From Spartobacteria bacterium (GTDB taxonomy: Bacteria; Verrucomicrobiota; Verrucomicrobiia; Chthoniobacterales; UBA10450), in assembly GCA_003134785.1 (NCBI GenBank), contig PLCN01000006.1:1-49600 (forward strand): a stretch of 49,600 nt of DNA, in the 5' to 3' direction. Shown piece by piece: positions 1 to 9,782 of this stretch. Position 1 is the first letter of the stretch. The number at the start of each line of letters is the position of its first letter. A program made the position numbers and the translations under genes. Below the pieces are notes generated by a model. That model was not told the DNA's origin. It did not search any database and worked only from the letters and a program-made list of their open reading frames with translations.

Positions 1-2289
1 GTAATTGCTGGAGGAATCCTGGAGGTTACCGCCGGAAGCTTGCGAGATGCCCTTGAAGAGCGAACCGGTCAGCGCGAGGGGGGTGTCGAATTGGAGTGTT
101 GAGGGCGCTGTCGCGATCTGAGGCTGCCACGCGCTACTGAAACCAAGGCCCACGTCGTACAGTTCCGCAGTCGCGATAGACCCCCCGTTTAATCCTGCCG
201 CGGCGAGCACCTTGCCGCTGGGCAGTAACGTCGCGGTGTGAAAACCCCGCGCGCCGGCGAGGCTGCCGGTAGTCGTCCAGGTCCCGCTCGCCGGATCGTA
301 CAGTTCCGCGCTCGCGAGACTGCCGTTCGTATTTCCTCCTGCGACAAGCACCTTGCCGTTAGGCAGCAACGTTGCCGTGTGGTTCTGGCGTGCAGTGGCG
401 AGGCTCCCGGTGGCCGTCCAAGTCCCGCCAGCCGGATCGTACAGTTCCGCGCTCGCGACAAAGCCGCTGGTGTTAAATCCTCCGGCGACGAGCACCTTGC
501 CGTTAGGCAGCAACGTCGCCGTGGGATTCTGCCGTGCGGTGGCGAGGCTGCCGGTGGCCGTCCAGGTCCCGCTCGCCGGATCGTACAGTTCCGCGCTGGC
601 GAGATTGCCGTTGTTAAATCCTGCGGTAACAAGCACCCTGCCGTTGGGAAGCAACGTCGCCGTATGGTGAAGACGTGCAGTACCGAGATTCCCGGTCACA
701 ACCCAGGTCCCACTCGCCGGATCGTACAGTTCCGCGATCGCGAGAGTGCCGGTGCTGCCAAATCCTCCTGCGACGAGCACCTTGCCGTTGGGCAGTAACG
801 TCGCCGTGTGGTAATCGCGTCCGGCGCCGAGGCTGCCGGTGGCCGTCCAGGTCCCGCTCGCCGGATCGTACAGCTCCGCGCTCGCTTGATGGATGGTGCC
901 GTTACGACCTCCTGCAACAAGCACTTTGCCGTTGGCCAGCAACGTCGCCGTGTGACCATAGCGGGCGGCGCCGAGGCCGCCGGTCGCCGTCCAAGTCCCG
1001 CTCGCCGGGTTGTAGAGTTCCGCGCTCGCGAGAGCGGTGCCGCCGTTAATGTTGAATCCTCCCGCGACGAGTACCTCGCCGTTGGGCAGCAACGTCGCTG
1101 TGTGACCATCGCGTGCGGTGCCGAGGCTGCCGGTGGCCGTCCAGCTCCCGCTCGCAGGATCGTACAGTTCCGCGCTCGCGAGAAAGCTGCCAGTGCCGCT
1201 AGTAAATCCTCCTACAACGAGCACCGTGCCGCTGGGTAGCAACGTCGCCGTGTGAAGGTCTCTTGTGGCGGCGAGGCTGCCGGTGGCCGTCCAGGTCCCG
1301 CTTACAGGATCGAACAGTTCCGCGCCCGCGAGAGTGGCGCTATTGTCGCGTCCTCCTGCGACGAGCAGCTTGCCGTTGGGCAGCAACGTCGCTGTGTGCT
1401 CGTAGCGGACCGTGCTGAGGCTGGCGGTGGCCGTCCAGCTCCCGCTCGCAGGATTATAGAGTTCCGCGCTCGCGAGAATGCCGCTCGCGCCAATTCCTCC
1501 TGCGACGAGCACCTTGCCGTTGGGCAGCAACGTCGCCGTGTGAATGTCTCGCGCGGTGGCGAGGCTGCCTGTCGCCGTCCAGCTCCCACTCGCCGGATCG
1601 TACAGTTCCGCGCTCGCAATAGTGTTGCCGTCAAATCCCCCCGCGACCAGCACCTTGCCGTTAGGCAACAGAGTCGCCGTGTGATTCTGCCGTGCGGTGG
1701 CGAGGCTGCCAGTGGCCGTCCAGGTCCCGGTCGCAGGATCGTACACTTCCGCGCTTACGAGATAGTTGGTGTTCTTCCCTCCGGCGACGAGCACCTTGCC
1801 GCTGGGCAGCAACGTCGCCGTGTGATCCTCGCGTGCAGTGGCAAGGCTTCCAGTCGCAGTCCAAGTCCCGAGCGCTGGATCGTACAGTTCCGCGCTCGCA
1901 AGGCTGGTGAGGTTGCCAGTAAATCCTCCTGCGACGAGCACCTTGCCGTTGGGCAGCAACGTCGCCGTGTGATTCTGCCGTGCGGCGGCGAGGCTGCCGG
2001 TGGCCGTCCAGGTCCCGCTCGCCGGATCGTACAGTTCCGCGCTGGCGAGACGGCCGGTGTTGCCAGATCCTCCTGCGACGAGGACCTTGCCGTTGGGCAG
2101 CAACGTCGCCGTGTGAAACTCCCGTGCGGTGGCAAGGCTGCCGGTGTTACTAAAAGCAAAGGGAGCGCCCGCGCACGGCGGCACGAGCACCAGCCCCGCG
2201 CCGAGAAAAAGCAGCAAGACCGCGATCCGCCGCATGAGGATCGAGCTAGCAGACACGATAGGCGCGGCCAGGGAAGGCAATATTTTCAT
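1..2289 (-). CDS. Exported kelch-type repeat protein, 3' end cut by window edge
   Basis: The reading frame is open from an ATG at 2289 to the left edge without a stop, about 763 codons. A good Shine-Dalgarno (AGGAA) lies a few bases upstream. The N-terminus has a signal-like stretch (residues about 18-42, hydrophobic, ending near PPCAGA). It is followed by 14 tandem units, each containing [16 protein letters not shown] and then [13 protein letters not shown]. The HTAT motifs start at 2115, 1971, 1824, 1683, 1542, 1398, 1254, 1104, 954, 810, 666, 525, 381 and 240, always in one frame, with spacing of 141-150 bp (47-50 aa). That fits kelch/galactose-oxidase-like beta-propeller blades. After the last unit the sequence changes to a non-repeat segment ([15 protein letters not shown]). 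The role is unknown: probably a secreted or surface beta-propeller; 14 blades could make two 7-bladed propellers. The long open frames on the opposite strand are by-products of the repeats. Confidence 0.9.
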   Translation of the reverse strand, partial: MKILPSLAAPIVSASSILMRRIAVLLLFLGAGLVLVPPCAGAPFAFSNTGSLATAREFHTATLLPNGKVLVAGGSGNTGRLASAELYDPASGTWTATGSLAAARQNHTATLLPNGKVLVAGGFTGNLTSLASAELYDPALGTWTATGSLATAREDHTATLLPSGKVLVAGGKNTNYLVSAEVYDPATGTWTATGSLATARQNHTATLLPNGKVLVAGGFDGNTIASAELYDPASGSWTATGSLATARDIHTATLLPNGKVLVAGGIGASGILASAELYNPASGSWTATASLSTVRYEHTATLLPNGKLLVAGGRDNSATLAGAELFDPVSGTWTATGSLAATRDLHTATLLPSGTVLVVGGFTSGTGSFLASAELYDPASGSWTATGSLGTARDGHTATLLPNGEVLVAGGFNINGGTALASAELYNPASGTWTATGGLGAARYGHTATLLANGKVLVAGGRNGTIHQASAELYDPASGTWTATGSLGAGRDYHTATLLPNGKVLVAGGFGSTGTLAIAELYDPASGTWVVTGNLGTARLHHTATLLPNGRVLVTAGFNNGNLASAELYDPASGTWTATGSLATARQNPTATLLPNGKVLVAGGFNTSGFVASAELYDPAGGTWTATGSLATARQNHTATLLPNGKVLVAGGNTNGSLASAELYDPASGTWTTTGSLAGARGFHTATLLPSGKVLAAAGLNGGSIATAELYDVGLGFSSAWQPQIATAPSTLQFDTPLALTGSLFKGISQASGGNLQDSSSNY

Positions 2290-2570
2290 AGTTCTTTCCT
2301 AAAGGTTCAAACAGAGCGTTACAGATCGCGTAACGCGGTGTCTCAGCGTAGGTCCAGCCCCACGGGCTTTTGCTTCAGCCCGGCCGAAGATTCGTTGAAA
2401 CGTCGGGTGACGTCATCGAGCTCGTACTTATGCGGCGCCCGTGATCGTGTCGAGAATAATGTTGTTCCGGTGGGACACGAAAATTCGCCAGCGGATCTAC
2501 GGCCCGAAAACTAATATGACACATAAAAGCCGCTGCAGGCCGCTTCTCGTTAGCGACGGACATGATGCCG

Positions 2571-3701
2571 TTACTCCGCCTCGGCAGCACGGGCTGGACT
2601 AGAACGAAGGGGAAGAGTGAAGTGAAACGTGCTGCCCTCTCCGAGCTTCGACTCGACCCATATCCTTCCCGGATGTTCTTCGACCATCATTCTGGCAATG
2701 TAGAGTCCAAGTCCTATCCCGCGACGATCCTGGTTATTTATCTGCGAGAAACGCTCGAAGATGGTTTTAAGTTTCTCCGGCGCGATTCCCTCACCGGTAT
2801 CGCTGATCGAAACTTGCACTTCTTTGCCTTCAGCACCGGCTCTCTGGCAGCTTACACAAATGCGGCCTCTAGCCGGTGTAAACTTAATCGCGTTGCCAAT
2901 CAGATTTGACAATACCTGCCTAACACGGCTTCGGTCGCAGACAACGTAGCCACACACGTCTTGAGGCTCTGCCTCCAGGGTTATCCCCTTGGCCGAGGCG
3001 GCTCCCTGGAGCTGCTCTACGGCTTGTTTGATTATTTCGCTAACGTCATGCTCTTCGTAGTGCAGGGTTAGCTTACCCACGGCCATTCTTTCTACGTCCA
3101 GCAAATCCTCAATCAAACGAAGCATTTCTCCAGCACTCCTGCGTATTGATGAGGCGATCTCTCTGAGATCCTTCGGCTCTTCTAACAGAACTTGCGCTGC
3201 GATTGATATGTGATTGAGAGGATTCCTTAAGTCATGGCTGACGATGGCCAGAAATTCTTCCCTGGTCGTAAGAGCTGCCCTGGTTTTTTGGTGCCTCTCT
3301 TGTTCCTGGGATAGCAATTCAGCGGAAGACTTGGCGGATGCCTGATTATGGCTCCGTCCCTTTTCTGTCGCAGCATCAGTTCGGAATCGTTCGGCTTCGA
3401 TGGCCACGTCCGTTACTGCTCGTTCGACGCGGAGTCTTTCATCTCCTTCAGCCTGGCGTTGTTCGCCGCTTCTTCCCCGATCCGCTCTTCCCAGGTCACG
3501 AGAAGCGTCGGAATCGCTGCGACTTCGCAATTTGGCTTTGTCTGCTTCTACTCTCTCGGCATCCCGGTCTACGTCCGCCTGGTGCTCAGAAACTGAGTCT
3601 GAGTCGGGTAGTGGCTCGTCGGTTTTAACGCGTCCTGCCTTACGGCTTGTGTCCGTTCTTTCGCGCTCGCCTTGCCTTGGAAGATCTCTCTCGGATGCCA
3701 T
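2571..3701 (-). CDS. Soluble sensor histidine kinase with long charged N-terminal coiled coil
   Basis: A 376-aa protein. Residues 1 to about 145 are extremely charged (Arg/Glu/Asp/Lys-rich), probably helical coiled coil, with no membrane segment and no recognisable PAS or GAF domain. The kinase core follows. The H-box is IVSHDLRNPLNHI with the phospho-acceptor His at about 156. The N-box is VLSNLIGNAIKFTP (about 263-275), G1 is DTGEGIAPE (from about 301), then the F-box IFERFSQ and G2 GIGLGLYIA. All residues needed for ATP binding and autophosphorylation appear present. The family phosphorylates a response regulator, but none is encoded nearby, so this is an orphan kinase. It lies 280 bp upstream of the kelch gene on the same strand; co-transcription is possible but not shown. 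The sensing input is unknown. Confidence 0.88.
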   Translation of the reverse strand: MASERDLPRQGERERTDTSRKAGRVKTDEPLPDSDSVSEHQADVDRDAERVEADKAKLRSRSDSDASRDLGRADRGRSGEQRQAEGDERLRVERAVTDVAIEAERFRTDAATEKGRSHNQASAKSSAELLSQEQERHQKTRAALTTREEFLAIVSHDLRNPLNHISIAAQVLLEEPKDLREIASSIRRSAGEMLRLIEDLLDVERMAVGKLTLHYEEHDVSEIIKQAVEQLQGAASAKGITLEAEPQDVCGYVVCDRSRVRQVLSNLIGNAIKFTPARGRICVSCQRAGAEGKEVQVSISDTGEGIAPEKLKTIFERFSQINNQDRRGIGLGLYIARMMVEEHPGRIWVESKLGEGSTFHFTLPLRSSPARAAEAE

Positions 3702-3888
3702 TTCCTTTGCCTATGTTCGTCGGAAGGAAGGAATTATAGCAAGAAATGGTCGACTTATCCAGCAGATTAGGCGGCGACAATTGCGGGCGCGTTCGATGGG
3801 AAATCGCAAGGATGGAAAAAGCTCTGGCAAAAAGTGCGTGTGAATTCTCGTTGGCCAGCTCTTCGTTCTCTGACATACTGCGATCCTT

Positions 3889-4386
3889 ATGATTAAGAAA
3901 TCTTCGCTTACGCTCCTTCTTCTCCTGTCGGTCGGCTTCACGGCCTCGCTTCGGGCGGAAACAGTCTCGTTTCCCAAGGACAAGCCGGCCTTCACCATTG
4001 ATCTGCCGGATGGCTGGAAAGCCGACTGGATTGACGCCGGCGCCATGCCCGGAGGAGCCAGGCTGCAACTAATGACCGAGGGAGGCGCGGCCGATCTTTC
4101 CATCAAGCAATTGCCCGAAGGCGCCGAGATCACGGACGAGGCGACGGCGAAAGCTTCCCTGACCAAGGTCGCGATGCAGGACATGAAGGAGATGGAAGCC
4201 AGCAAGTGCGGCGACACGGAGGAGGTAACCGTGGCCGGACACAAGGCCTACAAGACGAAGGTCACCACCGGTATCGGCCTCATGGAATACACCATCTTCA
4301 CGCCAGACGGAAAAACGTATTTCGCGATGTTTTCCATGAACGGCGGCGCGGCGCCTGTGATAGCTGCGATCAAAGCCGCAGGGTAA
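3889..4386 (+). CDS. Small exported protein of unknown function
   Basis: A 165-aa protein with a clear signal peptide: MIKKSS, then a Leu-rich core, then SLRAE, with likely cleavage around residue 23. The mature part is a compact alpha/beta-looking domain without Cys: FPKDKPAFTIDLPDGWKADW, then VAGHKAYKTKV and YFAMFSMNGG. The pattern 'FTIDLPDGW...' near the mature N-terminus followed by a late 'Y.. F.. G' strand resembles PsbP/DUF1795-like periplasmic domains, but I cannot confirm the family. It is divergent from the histidine kinase (187-bp gap, which should hold both promoters) and 124 bp upstream of the TIR-OmpH gene. No function is assigned. Confidence 0.75.
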   Translation: MIKKSSLTLLLLLSVGFTASLRAETVSFPKDKPAFTIDLPDGWKADWIDAGAMPGGARLQLMTEGGAADLSIKQLPEGAEITDEATAKASLTKVAMQDMKEMEASKCGDTEEVTVAGHKAYKTKVTTGIGLMEYTIFTPDGKTYFAMFSMNGGAAPVIAAIKAAG

Positions 4387-4510
4387 CCTTTCGTCCCCTT
4401 CGGGGCAAACTCCCCCCAGCACCCGCAGGCATTTGGCCTTATCGGCCTTAAGGCCCAGGCGAAGACCATTGCCAGCCCACGGGCCAACCGGTAAAAGAGA
4501 TCTAAGTCCC

Positions 4511-6802
4511 ATGGCGCACGATGTTTTTGTCTCGCATTCCACGAGAAATAAATCAGTAGCCGATGCGGTGTGCGCCGCGCTGGAACACGGCGGCATTCGG
4601 TGCTGGGTCGCGCCGCGCGATGTGCTGCCGGGGCGTTCGTTTGCCGGCGAGATCACGCGCGCGATCAACCAAAGCAAGGCGATGGTGCTGATCTTCTCAG
4701 CCGAATCGAATAACTCCGAACAGATTCTGCGGGAAGTGCAGTTGGCTACGAATGCGCACTTGCACATCATCCAATTCCGGATCGAGGACGTGACGCTGAA
4801 CGACGATCTGCAATACTACCTTAGCACTCCGCATTGGCTGGATGCCATGACTCCTCCGCTGGAAAGCCATCTCGAACGGCTGGAAGCGTCACTGAAGATA
4901 TTGCTCGGGCCTGGCGCGGACAAGACACCTACAAGCGCGCCCGAGATCCCCTCGCCCGTTGTTCTCCCGGCGATAGGAAGAGCGGTAAAAGATAACCAGG
5001 ACTCGTCGGCCGTGGCGGCGGCTGCTTCCGGCATTATTCCTGAAACCCCAGCCAGACTGACCTTGCCCGTCCTGACATCGACTGCGAAAACGAGTGACAA
5101 GGCAGTCGACGATAAGGCCCGCCCACTGACTGATACGCCTCCGAGTAGCGCCACCGTTCCGCCAAGGTCATTGGCGGATGAAGAGCCAGGGCCCGTGGCG
5201 ATTGTAGCCAGGCGCCGCCGCCGGGTTGTCCTTATCGGCGTTGCTGGAGTCGTTGTATTCTTGATCGGTGCGTGGGCCTTCCTGATGTTAGGGACTGGGA
5301 CTCGACCTAAGAGCGCTTCCGCACCGCAACCAATCCAAGAGTTATCGCCTTCGCCGCCTTCCAAGGCACCTCCAATAGAAACCGCGCAAAGCGTAGCACC
5401 GCTTCCATCCGTTCAAGGCACACCCGCGACGAGAGCCCAGTATTCCGGAAAGGATCCAGGTATCTCGTTCGTAAACATGAACCGCATCTTCAAGGAGTAC
5501 TCGAAGACAAAAGACGCCGAGAAAAAGATCAACGAGGACAGGGACGTTGCCAAGAAGGAATACGACGATCGGGCGAACCTATACAAGAAGGACCTCGCCG
5601 AGATCAGTCGGCTGGATCAGACCCTCGCGGACGATCGCCTGAGTGCCGCGGCCAGACAGCGCACGAGTCGCGAGCGCGAGGGAAGGATTGCTGCGCTGCA
5701 CAAGATGGAGAAGGAGATCAACGAGTTTCGCGCCGCCCGCGAAAAGCAGCTCCAGGAACAGGCAGGAAAAATTCGCGCGAGCCTGGTGGACGAAATGATG
5801 GCAGCCATCCGCCAATTGACCGGTGCCGGCGACTCAGCGGTGTTCGATAACAGTGGCATGAGTGCGAACGGGGTACCGCTAATACTCTTTTCGCCGACCG
5901 ATGCGGATAGGAGCGATCACGTAGTGGCAAAGCTCAACCAAGATCGCGTTTCGCCTTTTTTGTCCAGCCACGCCCTTCGCTTCGCCACCGTTGATATGAA
6001 TCTCATTTTTAAATCCTACTCGAAGACGAAAGAGGCCGAAGCCAGAATCAATGAGGCCAGGGCCGCTGCTAAGAAGGAGTATGACGATCGCGCGGAGACC
6101 TACAAGAAGGCCTTGGAGGAGATCAATCTCTTGAACAAGGCGCTCGAGAGTAACAATCTGAGCACCGAGAGTAAGGCACAGAAGGCGCGCGGCCGGGATG
6201 CGAAGATACGCGCCATCAAGCTCATGGAGCGCGAGATTACTGAGTTTCGCACCACCAGAGAGAAACAGCTGCAGGAGCAGTCACTAAGAATGCGAACCGA
6301 CATCGTAAGCGAGATTAACAGGGCTATTGCCGCCAAGCTTCCCTCCAAGGATTCCTCTGTCATCATCGACAAGAGTGGCATGACTGCCGACGGCCTCCCG
6401 ATCTTGGTCTACTCCGGAGCCCTCCCGGACTTATCCCAAATGATCATAGATACCCTGAATCAGAGCACCTCGACTCGCGGAGCTCGGGGGAACGAGCCTT
6501 TGTTTTCCAGCTCAGGCCAAACACGCTTTGCCTGGGTCGACCTGGATCGTGTCTTCAAGGCACTGCCCGAAGCCACCGCGAAATCCGCGACGGAAAATAA
6601 GACGGACGCCAAGGAGGCTGCGCTGCGGAAACGGGAGGCCGTGTTAGCAAGAGTTCAAAAATACTTGAATTCGTCCGCGGAGCGAAACGGCATCGGTGTT
6701 ATCTTTAACGCGAGCGGGAACAGTACCAATGGCATCCCTATCCTCGTCCTGGCCAGGGAGTTGCCGGATCTCACCGATGATGTGATCGCGCAGGTGCGCT
6801 AG
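4511..6802 (+). CDS. TIR domain - transmembrane helix - three OmpH/Skp-like repeats
   Basis: I take the ATG at 4511 (763 aa) because the TIR domain starts at once with MAHDVFVSHS; a TTG at 4433 would only add an odd Arg/Pro-rich leader. Residues 2-133 are a TIR_2-type domain. It has FVSHSTRN, RCWVAPRDVLPG, and SNNSEQILREVQLA, whose Glu75 sits where the NAD-cleaving Glu lies in active TIR domains. Residues 134-235 are a Pro/Ser/Ala-rich linker. RRRR then a hydrophobic helix (about 239-260) anchors it with the TIR side in the cytoplasm. Outside are three OmpH/Skp-like units: about 317-470 and 488-650, each with a long charged coiled coil (EYSKTKDAEKKINE; SYSKTKEAEARINE) and a small sheet part ending GVPLILFS or GLPILVYSG, and about 670-763, where most of the coiled arm is lost. 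I infer an envelope-to-cytoplasm signalling or defence effector. Each domain call is strong; the role is not known. Confidence 0.88.
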   Translation: MAHDVFVSHSTRNKSVADAVCAALEHGGIRCWVAPRDVLPGRSFAGEITRAINQSKAMVLIFSAESNNSEQILREVQLATNAHLHIIQFRIEDVTLNDDLQYYLSTPHWLDAMTPPLESHLERLEASLKILLGPGADKTPTSAPEIPSPVVLPAIGRAVKDNQDSSAVAAAASGIIPETPARLTLPVLTSTAKTSDKAVDDKARPLTDTPPSSATVPPRSLADEEPGPVAIVARRRRRVVLIGVAGVVVFLIGAWAFLMLGTGTRPKSASAPQPIQELSPSPPSKAPPIETAQSVAPLPSVQGTPATRAQYSGKDPGISFVNMNRIFKEYSKTKDAEKKINEDRDVAKKEYDDRANLYKKDLAEISRLDQTLADDRLSAAARQRTSREREGRIAALHKMEKEINEFRAAREKQLQEQAGKIRASLVDEMMAAIRQLTGAGDSAVFDNSGMSANGVPLILFSPTDADRSDHVVAKLNQDRVSPFLSSHALRFATVDMNLIFKSYSKTKEAEARINEARAAAKKEYDDRAETYKKALEEINLLNKALESNNLSTESKAQKARGRDAKIRAIKLMEREITEFRTTREKQLQEQSLRMRTDIVSEINRAIAAKLPSKDSSVIIDKSGMTADGLPILVYSGALPDLSQMIIDTLNQSTSTRGARGNEPLFSSSGQTRFAWVDLDRVFKALPEATAKSATENKTDAKEAALRKREAVLARVQKYLNSSAERNGIGVIFNASGNSTNGIPILVLARELPDLTDDVIAQVR

Positions 6803-6878
6803 GCGCTCCCGACGCCGCGCGAACGGAAGGGTTGACGAAAACCGATTGCTCGGGAGATTGACCAACTACAACCACATT

Positions 6879-8090
6879 ATGCAAAAGAATCTTTTCCGTC
6901 TCTCGCTCATCGCCACGGTCGCGCTCGCCGTGGGTCCCCTCCTCGCTCCGCGGGCTCGAGCCCTCACTGGCAATCTTTGGGAGACGAACACCAAACAGAT
7001 TCTGATATTCGGACCAACGACCGCCACGAGTCCAGGCACCTTTTTCTCAAACCTGTCCAATCCAAAGGGCATCGTCTTTGATGGTCTCGGACATGTCTTT
7101 GTGGCCGATGCCGGCCAGAACGCTATTCTCAAGTTCAATACTTTCGACGCGGCGGAGACGATCTTTGCTTCCGCACTTAGTTCTCCGATCGGCCTGGCCT
7201 TCGATCAAGCAGGAAACTTATATGAAGGAGACGCCGGCACCGGCACTATCTTCAAGTTCTCACCCGATGGGACGACGAAGACTAGCTTCGCGACAGGTCT
7301 CGGCGCGCCGTCGGGCCTGGCCTTTGATAGCAACGGCAATCTCTTTGCCGCGGACTTCAATGGCGGCTCAATCACCAAGATTGCGCCTGATGGGACGAAA
7401 ACCACTTTCGCGACCGGGCTTGGTTTTCCGGCCAGCCTCGCCTTTGATAGCTCTGGTAATCTCTTTGAGTCGGACTCCAACACTGGGACTATCTTCAAGT
7501 TTGCTCCTGATGGAACAAAGAGTACTTTCGCGACTGGCCTAAGCCGCCCCTACGGGATAGCTACCGACGACGCGGATAATCTCTATGTCGGAGACAATAA
7601 CAGCGGCCAGACTTTGAAGTACACGCCGGCCGGAGTCCAGAGCACCATTTTTGCCAACAACTTTAACAATCCCCAATTCCTCGCCATCCAGCCCTCGGCG
7701 CATCAGGTTCTTAACATTAGCACCCGGGGCTTTGTTGGCACTGGGCAGCATGTCCTGATCGGCGGTTTCATTATAGGTGGGAACGGACCGGTGGGAACTA
7801 CGGTTGTCATTCGAGCGATCGGTCCTTCGCTCTCCGCTTTTGGAATTACCGATGCGCTGGCGGATCCAATCCTCGAAGTGCATGACGCGAGCGGCGCGAT
7901 CGTTGCGACCAACGACAACTGGGGAGACGCTCCGGCGCCTACCAACGTAACGAACGTCAGCCTTCAGCCCACTGACCCCCATGAAGCGGCTCTTCAACTG
8001 GTGCTGCATGGAGGCGCATATACCGCCATTGTTAGCGGCTCCGGTGGAACGTCCGGCACGGCCGTGGTCGAGGTTTATAACCTGCCTTAG
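6879..8090 (+). CDS. Exported NHL-type beta-propeller protein
   Basis: The start is taken at the ATG at 6879 (403 aa), which gives a clean signal peptide (MQKNLFRLSLIATVALAVG, cleavage after about ARALT); a TTG 33 bp upstream is less likely. Residues from about 50 to 285 hold NHL/SMP-30-like units of about 40 aa with the pattern GLAFDSNGNLF.AD...G.I.KIAPDGTKTTFATGL, repeated about five to six times. The last 130 residues (from LNISTRGFVGTG) form the C-terminal sheet domain with VVIRAIGPSL and NDNWGD that is common at the end of verrucomicrobial secreted repeat proteins. The likely place is periplasm or cell exterior. The ligand is unknown. It converges with the membrane protein gene on the other strand. 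Confidence 0.85.
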   Translation: MQKNLFRLSLIATVALAVGPLLAPRARALTGNLWETNTKQILIFGPTTATSPGTFFSNLSNPKGIVFDGLGHVFVADAGQNAILKFNTFDAAETIFASALSSPIGLAFDQAGNLYEGDAGTGTIFKFSPDGTTKTSFATGLGAPSGLAFDSNGNLFAADFNGGSITKIAPDGTKTTFATGLGFPASLAFDSSGNLFESDSNTGTIFKFAPDGTKSTFATGLSRPYGIATDDADNLYVGDNNSGQTLKYTPAGVQSTIFANNFNNPQFLAIQPSAHQVLNISTRGFVGTGQHVLIGGFIIGGNGPVGTTVVIRAIGPSLSAFGITDALADPILEVHDASGAIVATNDNWGDAPAPTNVTNVSLQPTDPHEAALQLVLHGGAYTAIVSGSGGTSGTAVVEVYNLP

Positions 8091-8110
8091 GCGTAGGTCT
8101 GCTTCCGGGA

Positions 8111-8135
8111 AGTGGCGGTTTTCGAGACCGCGACT
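8111..8135. terminator. Hairpin between convergent genes, possible bidirectional terminator
   Basis: Arms AGTGGCGGT (8111-8119) and ACCGCGACT (8127-8135) pair around the loop TTTCGAG with one mismatch. The hairpin sits exactly between the stop of the NHL gene (8090) and the stop of the opposite-strand gene (8135). There is no strong U-run, so terminator function is only plausible. Confidence 0.4.
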
Positions 8136-9736
8136 TAGGGGTGGACCACCTGATTGAAGTCGCGAGTCCGTCGCAGGATGCGGAAGTCATTGTCGCTTAT
8201 CCGATAGGTATATCCCATGTTGGACAGCGTGAGTCCGGGTGTCGCTTGCATTCGGGCTGCCACTTCATACTTTGCGGCCGTTTCTGGAAACCGCCGCATC
8301 AGGTCGCCGAACTCGTTAGGTCGAAGGACGGCATAGGTGGGCTGCAAGGCGTCGACGAGGCCAGCTACTCTCGGTGGTCGCAGATTCTTCATTGCGCGCA
8401 CTGCCACCTTTGAGCCAAGGCCAGGGTAATCGTAGACAGTCTTATTGAAGGCGGCCCATCCGATGAATCCAAGGGGTTCAAGCACGACGGTGTCGCCGGG
8501 ACTGTTCATCATCGCGGCGAGACTGTATCCGGTTCGGGCGCGGACCTCGACCTCGATCGCTTGCTGGACCTTTTTGTCGAGCGGCATCGAGAAGGGAAAG
8601 TGAAGGGCATAGGAAACGGCCAGAACTAGTCCGAGCGCGATGGCTGGGCGCGGTCCCTTTGCCACCAGCTCGGACAAGCCATACCCAGCCACGATGAAGA
8701 GCAAGGCGGTGAAAGGCGCCAGGTACCACATGTAGTAGGAGTTCATGATGGTTGAGTTGCGATAAGCCACGAAACCTATCACGGCCGCGCCGGCTATGAG
8801 CAGCGCGGACTTGCGTCTCACTGCCACCACTAACCCGCCAAGGAAGAGCAAGAGAACGATAGCTACGATTGCCTTCAGGACGATATCCGGCAGTGGAGCT
8901 GCGTTGGCAAAGCAGAACTCCTTGAAGGGAGCGTAATCGCGCCACGATTGCGCGGTGAAAGCCCACATATCTTTCCATGAGGCGGAGAACATTCCGATTT
9001 GATAGGACCACGACTTAGCCACGATGGTATTTGGCACGGGCGAGCCGTAGTAAAGAGTGGCAAACCCATACCAGGGCAATGCCAGCGCCAAGGCAGGAAT
9101 AGCAACACTGAGAATGGCGCGCCGGTGAAAGAGCAAGAGCGCAATCCCGACCGAAGGCAGCAGAAACATGATAAACTCCGGTCGGGAGATGGCCGCGAAG
9201 CCACAGGCGAATCCGAGCGACCACCAACTGTGGCTCAGGTAGAAGTATAAGACTGCTACCGCGATGGCGGTGACGACTTGCGTCTCCATGCCGCCCATCC
9301 CGAAGAAAACCTGAAGCTGGTCGCAGGACAGATAGGTCAGCACCAGAACCTGCGCAACCCAGTGAAAGGCGAGGATAACACCGATGCGATAGGCAAAGTA
9401 GATCGTGGCAACGGAAGCGGCCAGACTGGAAAGCCGCAGCAGAAGAAGCCCTCGGTGAAACAGTTCGCCTAAGATGGGAATGAGTACGCTGACCGGAGAG
9501 GTGAAGCTCTGGACATAAGGCTCGCTAGAGTGATGGGTGAGCCCGAAACCTTCCCACACATTTCGCGCGGCGGTGATGGTAATGAGGGCGTCTTCCCAAA
9601 CGCGCCCCGTGTAGAACCAGAAGGTAACTCTCGCGGCGAGAGCCAGGGCAATGAAAATAGCGAGCAGCGGGTTGTCACGGAGCGTCCTGACTATCGACCT
9701 GGGTCCTGTCCTGAACAAGCTCGCCACGAAATTCAT
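8135..9736 (-). CDS. Multi-spanning membrane protein, GT-C glycosyltransferase-like
   Basis: A 533-aa protein with about ten to twelve predicted membrane helices. After the first helix (about 28-43) comes an acidic loop: GRVWEDALITITAARNVWEGFGL. The Asp in 'EDALIT...ARN...G.GL' matches the catalytic-loop pattern of GT-C glycosyltransferases that use polyprenyl-phosphate sugars (mannosyl/arabinofuranosyl-transferase type). The C-terminal about 130 residues (from AIEVEVRARTGYSLAAMM) are soluble and probably periplasmic. The acceptor is unknown. It starts 46 bp after the start of nadK's neighbouring region on the same strand and could be co-transcribed with tlyA-nadK. Family call moderately sure; substrate not assignable. 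Confidence 0.7.
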   Translation of the reverse strand: MNFVASLFRTGPRSIVRTLRDNPLLAIFIALALAARVTFWFYTGRVWEDALITITAARNVWEGFGLTHHSSEPYVQSFTSPVSVLIPILGELFHRGLLLLRLSSLAASVATIYFAYRIGVILAFHWVAQVLVLTYLSCDQLQVFFGMGGMETQVVTAIAVAVLYFYLSHSWWSLGFACGFAAISRPEFIMFLLPSVGIALLLFHRRAILSVAIPALALALPWYGFATLYYGSPVPNTIVAKSWSYQIGMFSASWKDMWAFTAQSWRDYAPFKEFCFANAAPLPDIVLKAIVAIVLLLFLGGLVVAVRRKSALLIAGAAVIGFVAYRNSTIMNSYYMWYLAPFTALLFIVAGYGLSELVAKGPRPAIALGLVLAVSYALHFPFSMPLDKKVQQAIEVEVRARTGYSLAAMMNSPGDTVVLEPLGFIGWAAFNKTVYDYPGLGSKVAVRAMKNLRPPRVAGLVDALQPTYAVLRPNEFGDLMRRFPETAAKYEVAARMQATPGLTLSNMGYTYRISDNDFRILRRTRDFNQVVHP

Positions 9737-9782
9737 TTGCCTTCGAAAAGCAGGGCAAAGGCCGCGATCCGATCTTGTCCGC

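Noticed and set aside
1252-2514. 420-codon open frame on the plus strand
   Set aside because: It is antisense to the kelch repeats; a G/C-rich repeat with period divisible by 3 keeps other frames open. The product is Arg/Gly-rich with no fold.
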